NCBI GenBank assembly: GCA_965248905.1 | Contig: CBDFKS010000006.1 | Location: 1-64,000 of the forward strand | Reading direction: 5' to 3' | From: CBDFKS01 sp965248905 | GTDB lineage: Bacteria > Chloroflexota > Dehalococcoidia > Lucifugimonadales > JAGWBF01 | DNA length: 64,000 nucleotides | In this document: piece by piece, positions 14,034 through 22,771 of the stretch | Numbering within the stretch: position 1 is the first letter of the stretch | Layout of the letters: every line of letters begins with the position of its first letter | The notes under the pieces: generated by a model | The model's input: only the letters and a program-made list of their open reading frames with translations | Told to the model about the DNA's origin: nothing | Database searches by the model: none | Made by a program: the position numbers and the translations under genes

Positions 14034-14936
14034 GTGCCACCGTTGCTACAGGCGAAAGATCTGACGAAGCGCTACGGCTCTACCATCGCCCTTGAGTCAG
14101 TCGATTTCCAGGTCGACGAAGGAATCACTGGCCTTCTAGGTCCAAACGGTGCTGGGAAGAGCACGGCCATCAAGTTGTTTTTGGGGCTCCTCAAACCGAC
14201 CTCCGGATCTGCTGAGGTCATAGGCCGAAAGCCCTATGAGACTGTCGAAAGCCGGGCGCCTCTAGGATACATGCCGGAGCACGATTGCCTGCCCACCGCC
14301 ATCACCGCAGCAGAGTTTTTGACACACATGGCGCAGGTGAGCGGCATACCGCCTTCGTACGCCCGGACCCGTGCAGCCGACATATTGCGCCACGTGGGCT
14401 TAGCCGAGGAGCGCTACCGCCCCATTGGCGAGTACTCAACTGGGATGAAGCAGCGGCTTAAGCTGGCTCAGGCTCTGGTTCACGATCCTGTAATCGTGCT
14501 ATTGGATGAGGCTACCGCAGGCCTAGACCCAGGTGGCCGGGAAGACATGCTAAGCCTGATCCGGCGCACTGGCCGGGAGTTCGGCATCAGCATACTACTC
14601 TCGTCACACCTTATGGGGGATGTCGAGACCACCTGCGACCGAATCATCGTCCTCGATGGCGGCCATGTGGTGGACGAGGGAGCGGTATCCAGATTTACCC
14701 AGGAGACGCAAAGCCTGTTCATCGAAGTTGATGACAATCGGGATGAGCTGGTGAAGGCGTTGGCCAAGCGGGGCATTCAGGCGACGGTCAATGGGCCCTC
14801 GGTGGTTGTCCAACAAGAGAACGAAGAGCAGTATGACGCTATCCGTGACGCCGTTGTCGAAGCTGACGCCCCACTGCGCCGGATGGCGCCACAGCGCCAC
14901 ACGCTGACTGATATTTTCCGGAGCAAACCCGAATGA
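14034..14936 (+). CDS. ABC-2 exporter ATPase, first copy
   Basis: About 300 residues from the GTG at 14034. A further-upstream start is possible, but the domain begins at once (LLQAKDLTKRYGS). Walker A GPNGAGKS (36-43), signature YSTGMKQRL, Walker B VIVLLDEATAGLDP and the switch His in LLSSHL are intact. The C-terminal about 80 residues are a regulatory tail. TATACT lies 7 bases before the GTG, so the mRNA may be leaderless. It overlaps the permease gene by 4 bases (ATGA), and the four genes to 17553 form one operon of two ATPase-permease pairs. Substrate unknown. Confidence 0.85.
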   Translation: MPPLLQAKDLTKRYGSTIALESVDFQVDEGITGLLGPNGAGKSTAIKLFLGLLKPTSGSAEVIGRKPYETVESRAPLGYMPEHDCLPTAITAAEFLTHMAQVSGIPPSYARTRAADILRHVGLAEERYRPIGEYSTGMKQRLKLAQALVHDPVIVLLDEATAGLDPGGREDMLSLIRRTGREFGISILLSSHLMGDVETTCDRIIVLDGGHVVDEGAVSRFTQETQSLFIEVDDNRDELVKALAKRGIQATVNGPSVVVQQENEEQYDAIRDAVVEADAPLRRMAPQRHTLTDIFRSKPE

Positions 14937-15862
14937 CCGAGCCTCGCGGCGAGGTATTCGATCTCGGCTATCAGCACTATCAAGGGCCGCGAGAGGGGCG
15001 AATGCGCGCCCGTAAGGCATTGTGGGTGAACGGCGTGCGCACTTCCTTGGGCTTGGGCAGAGGCACCCTCGCCAAAGCCCTCCCTATATTGCTATTCGTC
15101 GCCGTCATGATCCCGGCGTTAGTCTTTATCATCATAGCCTCGGTGGCCGATCTGGGCGGGGTCATTCCGGACCATTCTGACTATTATCGAATCGTCTCCG
15201 TCATCCTGGTCCTGTTCTCTGCGATTATCGCGCCTGAGCTCCTCTGCCCCGACCGGCGCAACGGTGTCATCAATCTCTATCTAGTGCGGCCCTTGACCAC
15301 TACGGACTACATAGTTGGGCGGTGGATGGCATTTTTCTCCGTAACCCTTGCCGTGGTGTTATTTGGGCAGGTGGTCCTTCTAATCGGGCTCACGCTCGCT
15401 GCGGACGAGCCGCTGGACTATCTCCGCGACAACTGGCTGGATGTCCCGCGCTTCCTCTTAGCTGGCTTGGTCGTGGCCATCTTCACCACAACCTTGCCGA
15501 TTGCCGTATCCGCCTTCACAACCCGCCGTGCTTACGCTTCTGCATTCGTCATTGCGGTTTTTATTTTATCCATCCCAGTTGCCGGCATACTCACCGGATG
15601 TGACGCAGAACAGGAATCTGTCGGGAGCTCCGAAAACCGATGCGAACCTCGGACGGGCGACGCAGCAGAGTGGTTCGCCCTCATAAACATCCCACAGGTA
15701 CCCATGCACGTAAACGATTTGATCTTTGCCGTTGAGGGTGAGGACCAAACCGGTAGACTTGTGGGGGAGCTACCAGGTATCGTCCCCGTCAGTTGGTATC
15801 TTCTCCTCATGGCTGGGCTAGGACTTGCGCTCTGGTGGCGTTACCGGAGGATAAAGGTATGA
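14933..15862 (+). CDS. ABC-2 exporter permease, first copy
   Basis: 309 residues with about six membrane segments (for example LPILLFVAVMIPALVFIIIASV, IVSVILVLFSAIIAPELL, FFSVTLAVVLFGQVVLLIGL, FLLAGLVVAIFTTTLPIAV, AFVIAVFILSIPVAGILTG, WYLLLMAGLGLALWW). The cytosolic N terminus (FDLGYQHYQGPREGRMRARKAL) is a motif often seen in this permease group, and CPDRRNGVINLYLVRPLT is the coupling-helix region. A Cys-rich extracytoplasmic loop (CDAEQESVGSSENRC) lies before the last segment. Coupled by 4-base overlaps to the ATPases on both sides. Confidence 0.82.
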   Translation: MTEPRGEVFDLGYQHYQGPREGRMRARKALWVNGVRTSLGLGRGTLAKALPILLFVAVMIPALVFIIIASVADLGGVIPDHSDYYRIVSVILVLFSAIIAPELLCPDRRNGVINLYLVRPLTTTDYIVGRWMAFFSVTLAVVLFGQVVLLIGLTLAADEPLDYLRDNWLDVPRFLLAGLVVAIFTTTLPIAVSAFTTRRAYASAFVIAVFILSIPVAGILTGCDAEQESVGSSENRCEPRTGDAAEWFALINIPQVPMHVNDLIFAVEGEDQTGRLVGELPGIVPVSWYLLLMAGLGLALWWRYRRIKV

Positions 15863-16797
15863 CGACCCGGCAGGCCTCAGCAGAGCCTACCATCAATGTC
15901 CGTGGCCTCTCCAAGTGGTTTGGCAGCGTCGTGGCTGTAAACGACATATCGGTGCAGGTGAACCCAGGTATAACTGGCCTGTTAGGGCCGAATGGCGCCG
16001 GGAAAACTACGTTACTGCGCATGATCACAGGCCTGGCGAAGCCCTCCGAGGGGGAGGTGAGACTGCTCGGCGAACCTGTGCGCGACAACCCTCAACTGTA
16101 TAGGCGCGTCGGTGTCATGTCGGAGCATGAGACGGTCTACGAGTTCTTGACAGGCCGAGAGTTCGTGGAGTTCGCCGCCCGGCTCCAGCACCTAACTCCC
16201 CTAGCACCTGCAGTGGACCGGGCCATCGAAGCGATCGGGCTCACGGAAGTACAGAGCCGGCCACTGGGCACCTACTCACGAGGAATGCGGCAGCGAATGC
16301 GCCTAGCCGCTACCCTAGTCCACGACCCAGAAGTGTTGATATTAGACGAGCCGCTCAACGGTACCGACCCACGCCAGCGAATCGAGTTTCAGGACCTCAT
16401 GCGCCGCCTGGCCGACGATGGGCGCACCATTCTCATATCCTCGCACATCCTTGAAGAGGTGGAGACCCTTGCCGATAGTATCTTGTTGATGGTCAGTGGC
16501 AAGCTGGCTGCGTCTGGCGACTTTCATGCCATCCGTGCGAAGCTGGACGAGCGACCATACAAGGTGCGCATTGTAGCCAGTGACCCTCGTGCCATGGCCG
16601 CGGCACTCGTCCAAACGGACGAGGTGGACTCGGTCGCAGTCGACCCCGACGGGGCGCTGATCGTACTGAGCAGAAATGTATCCGCCCTCCAGCGCTCCGT
16701 ACCGCGCCTAGCCCAGGGGCGGGGGATACGTCTGCTGCGCGTGGAACCGTTGGATGAATCTCTGGAGAGCGTCTTCAGCTACCTGGTTGAGAGTTAA
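15859..16797 (+). CDS. ABC-2 exporter ATPase, second copy
   Basis: 312 residues; the ATG at 15859 overlaps the permease stop (ATGA). Walker A GPNGAGKTT, signature YSRGMRQRM, Walker B VLILDEPLNGTDP and LISSHILEEVETLADS are present. It is clearly diverged from the ATPase at 14034 (different D-loop, Asn in place of Ala-Gly in the Walker B extension), so this is an old paralogue rather than a recent duplication. It is followed without a gap by its own permease. Confidence 0.87.
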   Translation: MTTRQASAEPTINVRGLSKWFGSVVAVNDISVQVNPGITGLLGPNGAGKTTLLRMITGLAKPSEGEVRLLGEPVRDNPQLYRRVGVMSEHETVYEFLTGREFVEFAARLQHLTPLAPAVDRAIEAIGLTEVQSRPLGTYSRGMRQRMRLAATLVHDPEVLILDEPLNGTDPRQRIEFQDLMRRLADDGRTILISSHILEEVETLADSILLMVSGKLAASGDFHAIRAKLDERPYKVRIVASDPRAMAAALVQTDEVDSVAVDPDGALIVLSRNVSALQRSVPRLAQGRGIRLLRVEPLDESLESVFSYLVES

Positions 16798-17553
16798 ATG
16801 GCACCGATGTTTAGGCTTTTCCTGAGCCAACTGGCCGGCCGTCGGCGGCTCCTGCTTATCCTATTTCTGGCAGTCCTGCCAATAGGCCTGGCCGCTTTAG
16901 TCTCAGCTACGTCGGAAAACGACGAATCGTCCAACGAGGAATTCATCAACATACTGCTTGACGGCATGCTCATAGCGGGGATCTTGCCGATCGTTACGAT
17001 GGTGCTGGCGACGGCGGCATTTGGTAACGAGCTGGAAGACCGCACCCTGGGCTATCTGGTGCTGAAGCCTATATCAAGGTTGCGAATCGTGATGCCCAAG
17101 CTTCTGGTATCTGTCGTTGTCAGCGGACCGCTATTGATCGCAAGCGGCATCGGTGCGACGCTTTTGGGCGCCAGTGGAGTCGGCGCAGCACTTCTGGTGC
17201 TCGATGGCCATGTTCAAGCGGCGGTCGCGATTGGGGTAGCCCTGTTCGCTGGCGTGGTCGCGTATGCCGCCATCTTCACCTGGGCTGGCCTCATTACAAC
17301 CAGAGCGCTAGCATTCGCGCTCATCTACGTCTTTCTGTGGGAAGGACTGATCAGTACGTACCTCGAAGGTGTCCGCTACCTTAGCGTGCGAGCATACACC
17401 CTGGCCATCCTGCACGGGATGGACGACGAGAGCTTTGAGCCGTTAGCCGAAAGGGTTATAGAGTTCCCGGCCGCCATAGGGGGTGCCGTTGCTGTAACAG
17501 CCGTGTTTTTCTGGCTAACCGTCCGCCGTCTACGCCGGATGGACGTGCCTTAA
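16798..17553 (+). CDS. ABC-2 exporter permease, second copy
   Basis: 251 residues with about six membrane spans (LLLILFLAVLPIGLAALV, MLIAGILPIVTMVLATAAF, LLVSVVVSGPLLIASGIGATLLG, AAVAIGVALFAGVVAYAAIFTWAGL, ALAFALIYVFLWEGL, AIGGAVAVTAVFFWLTV). ELEDRTLGYLVLKPISR is the usual ABC-2 cytosolic coupling motif (NosY/YhaP-like). The ATG immediately follows the ATPase stop codon. It ends the four-gene operon; convergent MFS sequence follows after a 175-base gap. Confidence 0.82.
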   Translation: MAPMFRLFLSQLAGRRRLLLILFLAVLPIGLAALVSATSENDESSNEEFINILLDGMLIAGILPIVTMVLATAAFGNELEDRTLGYLVLKPISRLRIVMPKLLVSVVVSGPLLIASGIGATLLGASGVGAALLVLDGHVQAAVAIGVALFAGVVAYAAIFTWAGLITTRALAFALIYVFLWEGLISTYLEGVRYLSVRAYTLAILHGMDDESFEPLAERVIEFPAAIGGAVAVTAVFFWLTVRRLRRMDVP

Positions 17554-17728
17554 GGCGCAAGCTGAGACCAACCTGTCGCTGCGTGACCGCATCCCGTGGC
17601 CGAGCTGATTTACCGCACGGCCAGCTCTGGAAAATCCTCCTCTGACAGAGCCATATCTATCAGATAGACGAAGTTTCAGTAGCAGTTCTTGGTACGACAC
17701 TCTCATTGCACGGGGCTGCGAGCGAGGG

Positions 17729-19009
17729 TCAGTCCACGGGCCTGGGAGACATGTCGCCGTTATCCGGTGCCGGTTGGCGCCGACCTCCACCCCGGCCGGG
17801 GGTCGAGGTACGCAAGAGAATTCCGGCCATGGTCAGGGAAATCGGCGCCAGCCCCATGAGGAAAAGGGGCCACCTCAAGGTGTCGAACAACTCCTGCAGG
17901 AACCCGGTGACCAGGGGACCGAGAGCTATGCCTCCTGACGCAATTGTCATGACAAAGTCCAGGGCCACGGCTACCTGCCTGGGTTGGATACCGGAAAGGT
18001 GGAACGGCACAGTGTACAGGATAGGCCAGAAGCCCCAGGCTATGCCGTTCAACAAAGAGAGACCCACGAGCGTCGGGAGCGAACCGGTCAGGGCCATGCC
18101 TACGTAGGTACCTGCCATGAGGACTCCGAGGAACTTAAGGAACTGCTTGGTGCGGCCGGTGAGCATGACGGCGTAACCCAGGCCCAGGCCCGCTACCCCT
18201 CCAACAAATATGCCGAGGGCAAGCACCGCGCCGGACCGCTGGAGAGGTACATCATAAGTGTCCAGCATCAGCGTGGGGAAGAAGCTGACGAAGGCGGACC
18301 AAGCCGTTGCGGCTCCCATGAACCCAAAGGCTGTCACCCAAAGGTCCCGGTAGGCCAAAGTGCTCCTCACCAGGCCGGCATCTCTGGGGAGCCTTTGTCT
18401 GAGACGAGCGAGAGCCCCTCAGTCCCTTCCGAGGACGGCCCATAAGGCCGTGAGGAGGGCGAATAGGGCTCCTAGAATCAGGAATGTGCTTCTCCAGTTA
18501 TCTCCGCGGGCGGCGAGAACTAATGGTGCTACGGCCAGCCCACCGCCGACCACCAGGCCGAACAGGATGTTGGATAGGCTGCTCACCAGGATTACCTCGC
18601 GTTTCTGGAACCATTGGTGGATGAGAATTGCCTGGGCCGGCTGCCGGGCAATGATGCTGAAGCCGAATCCCAGCCGACCGGCGAGGAGGACTCCAAAAGA
18701 CGGTGCCCAGCTTTGAAGAAAGATGAGCAAAGTCCCCAGAGTGAGGGTGACCGTAGTGAGGACCTTGGGGCCGTAGCGGGAGGTCCACCAGCTCAAAGGC
18801 ACGGCCAGGACCAGGTTGCCCCAGTAAGCACTGGAGCTCAGCAGTCCCTGTTGTACGGGGGACAAGCTTAGGTCCGAACTTATAGCGGGAAGCATTATCC
18901 CCAGAGTGGCCGCCACCATGAACCCACTGACGCGGCAGAGCAACCATAGGCCGATAACCAGCCACCGGTAACTGGGCGTGGCTCCCTTCAGCTTTTGTGT
19001 GGTGTCCAT
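17729..19009 (-). pseudogene. MFS transporter interrupted by one in-frame TGA
   Basis: The two open segments are in the same frame. The upstream part (19009 to the TGA at 18419-18421) holds six membrane spans and the MFS loop LSWWTSRYGPKV; the downstream part (to 17729) holds the other six. Between them the frame reads GRD-stop-GALARLRQRLPRDAGLVRSTLAY, a normal central cytosolic loop. One C-to-T change (CGA to TGA) would explain it. GTG at 18370 could restart the second half, giving two half-transporters, but no ribosome site is evident. Substrate unknown. A single recoding event, population variant or sequencing error cannot be excluded. Confidence 0.7.
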
Positions 19010-19089
19010 GGGCAGCCTCACGATTATAGCACTTGGTCACTGTTCGGGATCTTAGATTTGATCCTGCTATCCCCACCCGAGAGGTAGCA

Positions 19090-19150
19090 TACGACCAGTT
19101 AGAACGCTGAGCCTCGCTCCCGGTTTGAGGGTTCGATTCCTCTCTCCATA
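19090..19150 (+). other. Possible decayed tRNA fragment
   Basis: GGTTTGAGGGTTCGATTCC followed by TCTCTCCA resembles a T-arm and 3' acceptor end, and GTTAGAACGCTGAG just before it resembles a D-arm and anticodon stem start. Stems are too mismatched for a working tRNA. It could be the trace of an old insertion into a tRNA gene. It lies in the 256-base space between the MFS remnant and the lactonase-like gene. Confidence 0.25.
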
Positions 19151-19265
19151 AGGGAATGTCTTTCCAACGTAGCCACAAGGGGTGTAAAATTGACGTGGTC
19201 AAAACGTTGGTCAAGTTTGGGATTCGGCCAGGGCTTGGCTATGAGATAGTGGGAGGTCAAAAAGG

Positions 19266-20324
19266 ATGCCATATTACATTTTCGTTGCCCTGCAAGACGA
19301 CAACAAGATATCGGTATTCACCATGGATGCCGAGAGCGGCAAGCTAACGCCGAAGGCCGAGGTACCTGTATCAGGTGGTCCCTCTCTGCTGGCGGTAAGC
19401 CCAAACCGCGAAACTATTTATGTTGGGAATCGCACGGTCCCAGCAATCTCTAGCTATCGGGTAGACCAGGGAACCGGAGGACTGACGCAGAACGGGACGG
19501 TGTCGCCTGAGGACGCTCCGATTTTTCTGTCCACCGACCGCAAGGGCAAGTATTTACTTTCCGCCTACTATCAAACCGGGCATGCAGCAGTACATCCCCT
19601 CGGGAATGATGGAGCGGTGGGAGACCCGCCCATTGAATGGCTGGCAACGGACATCGGTGCCCACGCTATCCAGACTGACCCGTCCAACAAGTTTGTCTTC
19701 GTGCCTCACATCGCCCGCCTATTCGATAACGTAACGGAACCCGTTAAGGACGTATATGCGGCAAATGTGATTTTCCAGTTCAGGTTTGACGAAAACACCG
19801 GCCATCTTACTCCCACCTCTCCACTAAAGGTCGAGCCGGAGGAACGCCTTGGCCCCCGCCACTTTTGTTTTCATCCAACTCAAGACATCGTGTACTTTTC
19901 CAACGAGCAGGGCTGCAGCGTAACCGGCTATCGTTTAGACACGGCTACGGGAACACTGTCGGCTTTTCAAACTATAACGACCCTGCCAGAAGGTTACACC
20001 GGAAGAAACACCTGCTCCCAAATTCAAATCACTTCTTCGGGGAAATTCCTGTACGTTCCCAACCGAGGCCACAACAGCATCGCAGGCTTCTCCGTAAACG
20101 CCTCCACTGGGCAGCTGATAGCCATAGGGAGAGTGTCCACCGAAGCTGTACCCACCGCCTTCAGTCTGGACCCTGAGAGCAAATTCCTCTTCGCCGCCGG
20201 CTCGGCGTCTGGACGTCTCGCCTCGTATCGAATCCATGGCGATACGGGCGAACTTACCCCTTTGGAGACTTATTCCGTGGGTAACGGGCCAGGGTGGGTG
20301 CTGGCAACAAGTCTAGGAGACTAG
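19266..20324 (+). CDS. Lactonase-family seven-bladed beta-propeller (6-phosphogluconolactonase-like)
   Basis: 352 residues, the usual length of the YbhE/Pgl lactonase family. Blades repeat the pattern of an Ile/Val-Phe strand, a short turn and T-G-x-L (ESGKLTPKAEVPV, GTGGLTQNGTV, NTGHLTPTSPL, ATGTLSAFQTI, STGQLIAIGRV, DTGELTPLETY). The family markers HAIQTDPSNKFVFVPHI, GPRHFCFHP and SCSQIQ-like segments are visible. Some members hydrolyse 6-phosphogluconolactone; others have unknown roles. No signal peptide, so cytosolic. The nearest genes give no pathway hint. Confidence 0.82.
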   Translation: MPYYIFVALQDDNKISVFTMDAESGKLTPKAEVPVSGGPSLLAVSPNRETIYVGNRTVPAISSYRVDQGTGGLTQNGTVSPEDAPIFLSTDRKGKYLLSAYYQTGHAAVHPLGNDGAVGDPPIEWLATDIGAHAIQTDPSNKFVFVPHIARLFDNVTEPVKDVYAANVIFQFRFDENTGHLTPTSPLKVEPEERLGPRHFCFHPTQDIVYFSNEQGCSVTGYRLDTATGTLSAFQTITTLPEGYTGRNTCSQIQITSSGKFLYVPNRGHNSIAGFSVNASTGQLIAIGRVSTEAVPTAFSLDPESKFLFAAGSASGRLASYRIHGDTGELTPLETYSVGNGPGWVLATSLGD

Positions 20325-20585
20325 CCGTCTGGGTTACTATAAACGGTGGCAGCACTGTGGTGCTCCCCGCCAGTTGACATGCACAACCCTGGGAATTTAT
20401 CGCGGCTACCCCTCGTGTAAGTGAACAGACAGGAAGCGGCTGCGCTGAAGTCTGAAGAGGGGTTACAGGAAGCGGTGAGAGAGGAACAACATGTATCGAG
20501 GTCCAGAGGTATGCCGGCAATTTGGTTTTTGCGGTTTGATTGGCTTCTACTCGATGGGTCAAGTTATACAGATTCAGGCTTAAAA

Positions 20586-20674
20586 TGGCGGAGAGGGTGG
20601 GATTCGAACCCACGATCCCGGAAAGGGATACCGCTTTTCGAGAGCGGCGCCTTCGTCCACTCGGCCACCTCTCC
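20586..20674 (-). tRNA. tRNA-Ser (anticodon CGA)
   Basis: 89 nt including an encoded CCA. Acceptor GGAGAGG pairs with CCTCTCC; the anticodon stem CCGCT/AGCGG closes the loop CTCGAAA, giving anticodon CGA (reads UCG). A long variable arm (TATCCCTTTCCGGGATC) identifies a class II tRNA-Ser. The T-arm GTGGGTTCGAATCCCAC is complete. Protein-like frames through this gene are artefacts. Confidence 0.95.
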
Positions 20675-20918
20675 AACCCTATCAGCATATATCAGCACCT
20701 CTTGCTTTTCAATAAGGGGTGGGTTATCATCCCCTTCAATGCCTAGGTTCCTGCATTTATACGAAAAATCCCAACCACAACCTTCTCTAGGGCCTTGACA
20801 TCTGATATCCATCTGAATATGATTATGCGTGACCTCGCTTAGGTTAGAGGTCTGTTGCGAGGGCGGCGGCCCATCGTTATAATTCAAACCCATACGCCAG
20901 ACACTGAAAGGAGCCCCC

Positions 20919-21389
20919 ATGAGGCGATATCTCAGCAACAAGGTGACCATTCTAGTTCTCGTCCTCGCAGTTATTGCTTTGGCTACGAGTGTAACCTGGG
21001 CCGGTAATAATTCCAGCCCCGACGCAAGTCCTTCTAATCAGCTAAGTAGTTCAGTAGTAGAAATAGTCCCCGTTCCTCTTTCTTCTGTGCCTGCAGGAGG
21101 AAAGCTGCAGATCGCAGGCGCTGGCTTCGCACCCAACGAGGTGGTCCTATTTCAGCTCATCGTTGGTGGAGACGGACCCAACATAACCCTTCAGGGTGGA
21201 TTTGCAAACGATTCAGGGGCATTTCTGGCGGATACCACCAGGGCAACGGCTGGCGGAGGTCTGCCGGCTATCGTGACGCCAGGAATCTATACGGTGATTG
21301 CGCGAACTGTAGCCGGCCACGTTGCTAGTACGCCGCTGATTGTCTGCGCAGCAGAGGACGCCGTTGGAGGCAAGTGCCCATCCCCATAA
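20919..21389 (+). CDS. Secreted protein with one Ig-like (IPT/TIG-type) domain
   Basis: 156 residues; AAAGGAG lies 6 bases before the ATG. The signal peptide is clear (RRYLSNKVTILVLVLAVIALATSVTWAG). The mature part has the beta-sandwich pattern PVPLSSVPAGGKLQIAGAGFAPNEVVLFQLIV...GGFANDSGAFLADTT...GIYTVIARTVAGHVASTPLIV, typical of domains that open with 'x-G-x-x-l-x-i-x-G-x-G-F'. Two Cys near the end (ICAAEDAVGGKC, reading C-A-A...C) may form a disulfide. It probably acts in the cell envelope; function unknown. Confidence 0.7.
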   Translation: MRRYLSNKVTILVLVLAVIALATSVTWAGNNSSPDASPSNQLSSSVVEIVPVPLSSVPAGGKLQIAGAGFAPNEVVLFQLIVGGDGPNITLQGGFANDSGAFLADTTRATAGGGLPAIVTPGIYTVIARTVAGHVASTPLIVCAAEDAVGGKCPSP

Positions 21390-21446
21390 ACTCTCACAGA
21401 TCTCCGTCTTAGAATAATACGTTAGACAGAGCTTTGAATGGAAAAG

Positions 21447-21476
21447 AATTGGGGCCCTCTTAAGAGGGCCCCAATT
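21447..21476. terminator. Bidirectional terminator between convergent genes
   Basis: A perfect 30-bp palindrome, AATTGGGGCCCTCTT and its complement, with A-rich sequence on the left (GAAAAG) and TTTGAT on the right. It ends transcription from both the secreted-protein gene and the HlyC/CorC-like gene. Confidence 0.9.
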
Positions 21477-21500
21477 TGATTAGGTAATGAACCGATTCCT

Positions 21501-22730
21501 TTAGTTCGCAGTTTTACTCAGTTTTAGCTTCCGTAATCTTCTACCCAGAAGCGACATCACTTCGACTTTGAGACCGTCGTGCAGGATCTCGTCTCCCACC
21601 TGGGGCATCTTCCCAAGAGCGCTGTAAACTAGACCTCCAATCGTATCCACATCGTCGTCTCCGATAGTAGTGGCGAACAGGTCTGAAATGTAATCCAGGC
21701 TTACCCGGGCGTCCACAATGACCTCACCATTGGCCACCGGTACCACCCGAGGTTCAAGTGTTCCAGAGAACTCATCCTCTATCTCTCCGACTATCTCTTC
21801 GAGCAAGTCCTCTAACGTCACCAATCCCTCGATGCCACCATATTCATCCACCACCAAAGACATGTGGACCCTTTTTTCCTGGAGTTCCTTTAGTAACTCG
21901 TCAAGGCGTTTGGCCTCCGGTATAAAGAAGGCAGGCCTGATGATCTGCTCCAGGGAAGGATGCTCTTCAGCGTTGGTCAGAAAGGGCAGCAAATCCCGTG
22001 AATGCACCACACCGATAACGTTGTCAATTGAATCCCTGTACACCGGCAGACGACTGTGACCCGACTCGAGCATTCGGCTGGCTACTTCAGTGAGAGTACT
22101 GTCAGCTTCCGTGGCCACTATGTCCACCCTCGGCACCATAACTTCACGGGCAATGGAATCGTCGAGTCTTAGGATCGATCGGATCATAAGGCGCTCTCGC
22201 GGGTCCAACTGGGCCTGTTCCCTTTCGGTGATGACTACCGGAGCAGTTTCGAGCAAGTCTAGGCTGTCGCCGTTAAGAATTGGCTCTAGTTCGCGATTAG
22301 GATCGTCGGACATTGTGGAACCCGAATGAAATAAGTTTACCACGCGTAAGAGGGGTTTATAGACGGGCAATGCCAAGTTGGAGGCAAGAATCGGATATCG
22401 AGCAGAAAGATATTTGGCTGCGATGTTAGTTATTATTAGGAAGGCCAGTAGGCCGAAAGTTGCTCCAGCTATGGTTGCTACTCCGGGAGAACCCTGACCC
22501 AATATAAGAGCAAGCACCGAGGCAACTGTGGCCACTACAGCGGCAATTCTTAAACTTCCGATGGTTGAGAGGAGACGGCCAACACTATCCGAAGTCCTGA
22601 TGAAACTCGCGTTGAGCGAGATGGTTTCTTGCACCAGGCTGAGGTAGCCAAAGCCTACAAGAAAGGCTGCCAGGGAGATGCTTGACGATAAACCGCTTGT
22701 GTCCAAATCCTCTCGCCCTCCCCACCCCAA
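21501..22730 (-). CDS. HlyC/CorC (CNNM)-type membrane protein with CBS pair
   Basis: 409 residues. The N-terminal 120 or so hold four hydrophobic segments (DUF21/CNNM region). Then QAQLDPRERLMIRSILRLDDSIAREVMVPRVDIVAT leads into two CBS domains (about residues 205-325; VVHSRDLLPFL and MSLVVDEYGGIEGLVTLEDLLEEIVGEIEDEF). The C-terminal CorC/HlyC domain ends with GGLVYSALGKMPQVGDEI...LLGRRLRKLKL. The family is linked to magnesium/cobalt efflux; nucleotide binding to the CBS pair probably controls it. The membrane part is somewhat short and divergent. GlmU ends 41 bases upstream, so they may be co-transcribed. Confidence 0.85.
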   Translation of the reverse strand: MGWGGREDLDTSGLSSSISLAAFLVGFGYLSLVQETISLNASFIRTSDSVGRLLSTIGSLRIAAVVATVASVLALILGQGSPGVATIAGATFGLLAFLIITNIAAKYLSARYPILASNLALPVYKPLLRVVNLFHSGSTMSDDPNRELEPILNGDSLDLLETAPVVITEREQAQLDPRERLMIRSILRLDDSIAREVMVPRVDIVATEADSTLTEVASRMLESGHSRLPVYRDSIDNVIGVVHSRDLLPFLTNAEEHPSLEQIIRPAFFIPEAKRLDELLKELQEKRVHMSLVVDEYGGIEGLVTLEDLLEEIVGEIEDEFSGTLEPRVVPVANGEVIVDARVSLDYISDLFATTIGDDDVDTIGGLVYSALGKMPQVGDEILHDGLKVEVMSLLGRRLRKLKLSKTAN

Positions 22731-22771
22731 TGTTCAGGGGCAAAGAGGCTGCTCAAGAACTCACAGAATGA

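Noticed and set aside
20564..20950. 128-codon minus-strand frame spanning tRNA-Ser
   Set aside because: Reads straight through a well-formed tRNA gene, a classic false gene.
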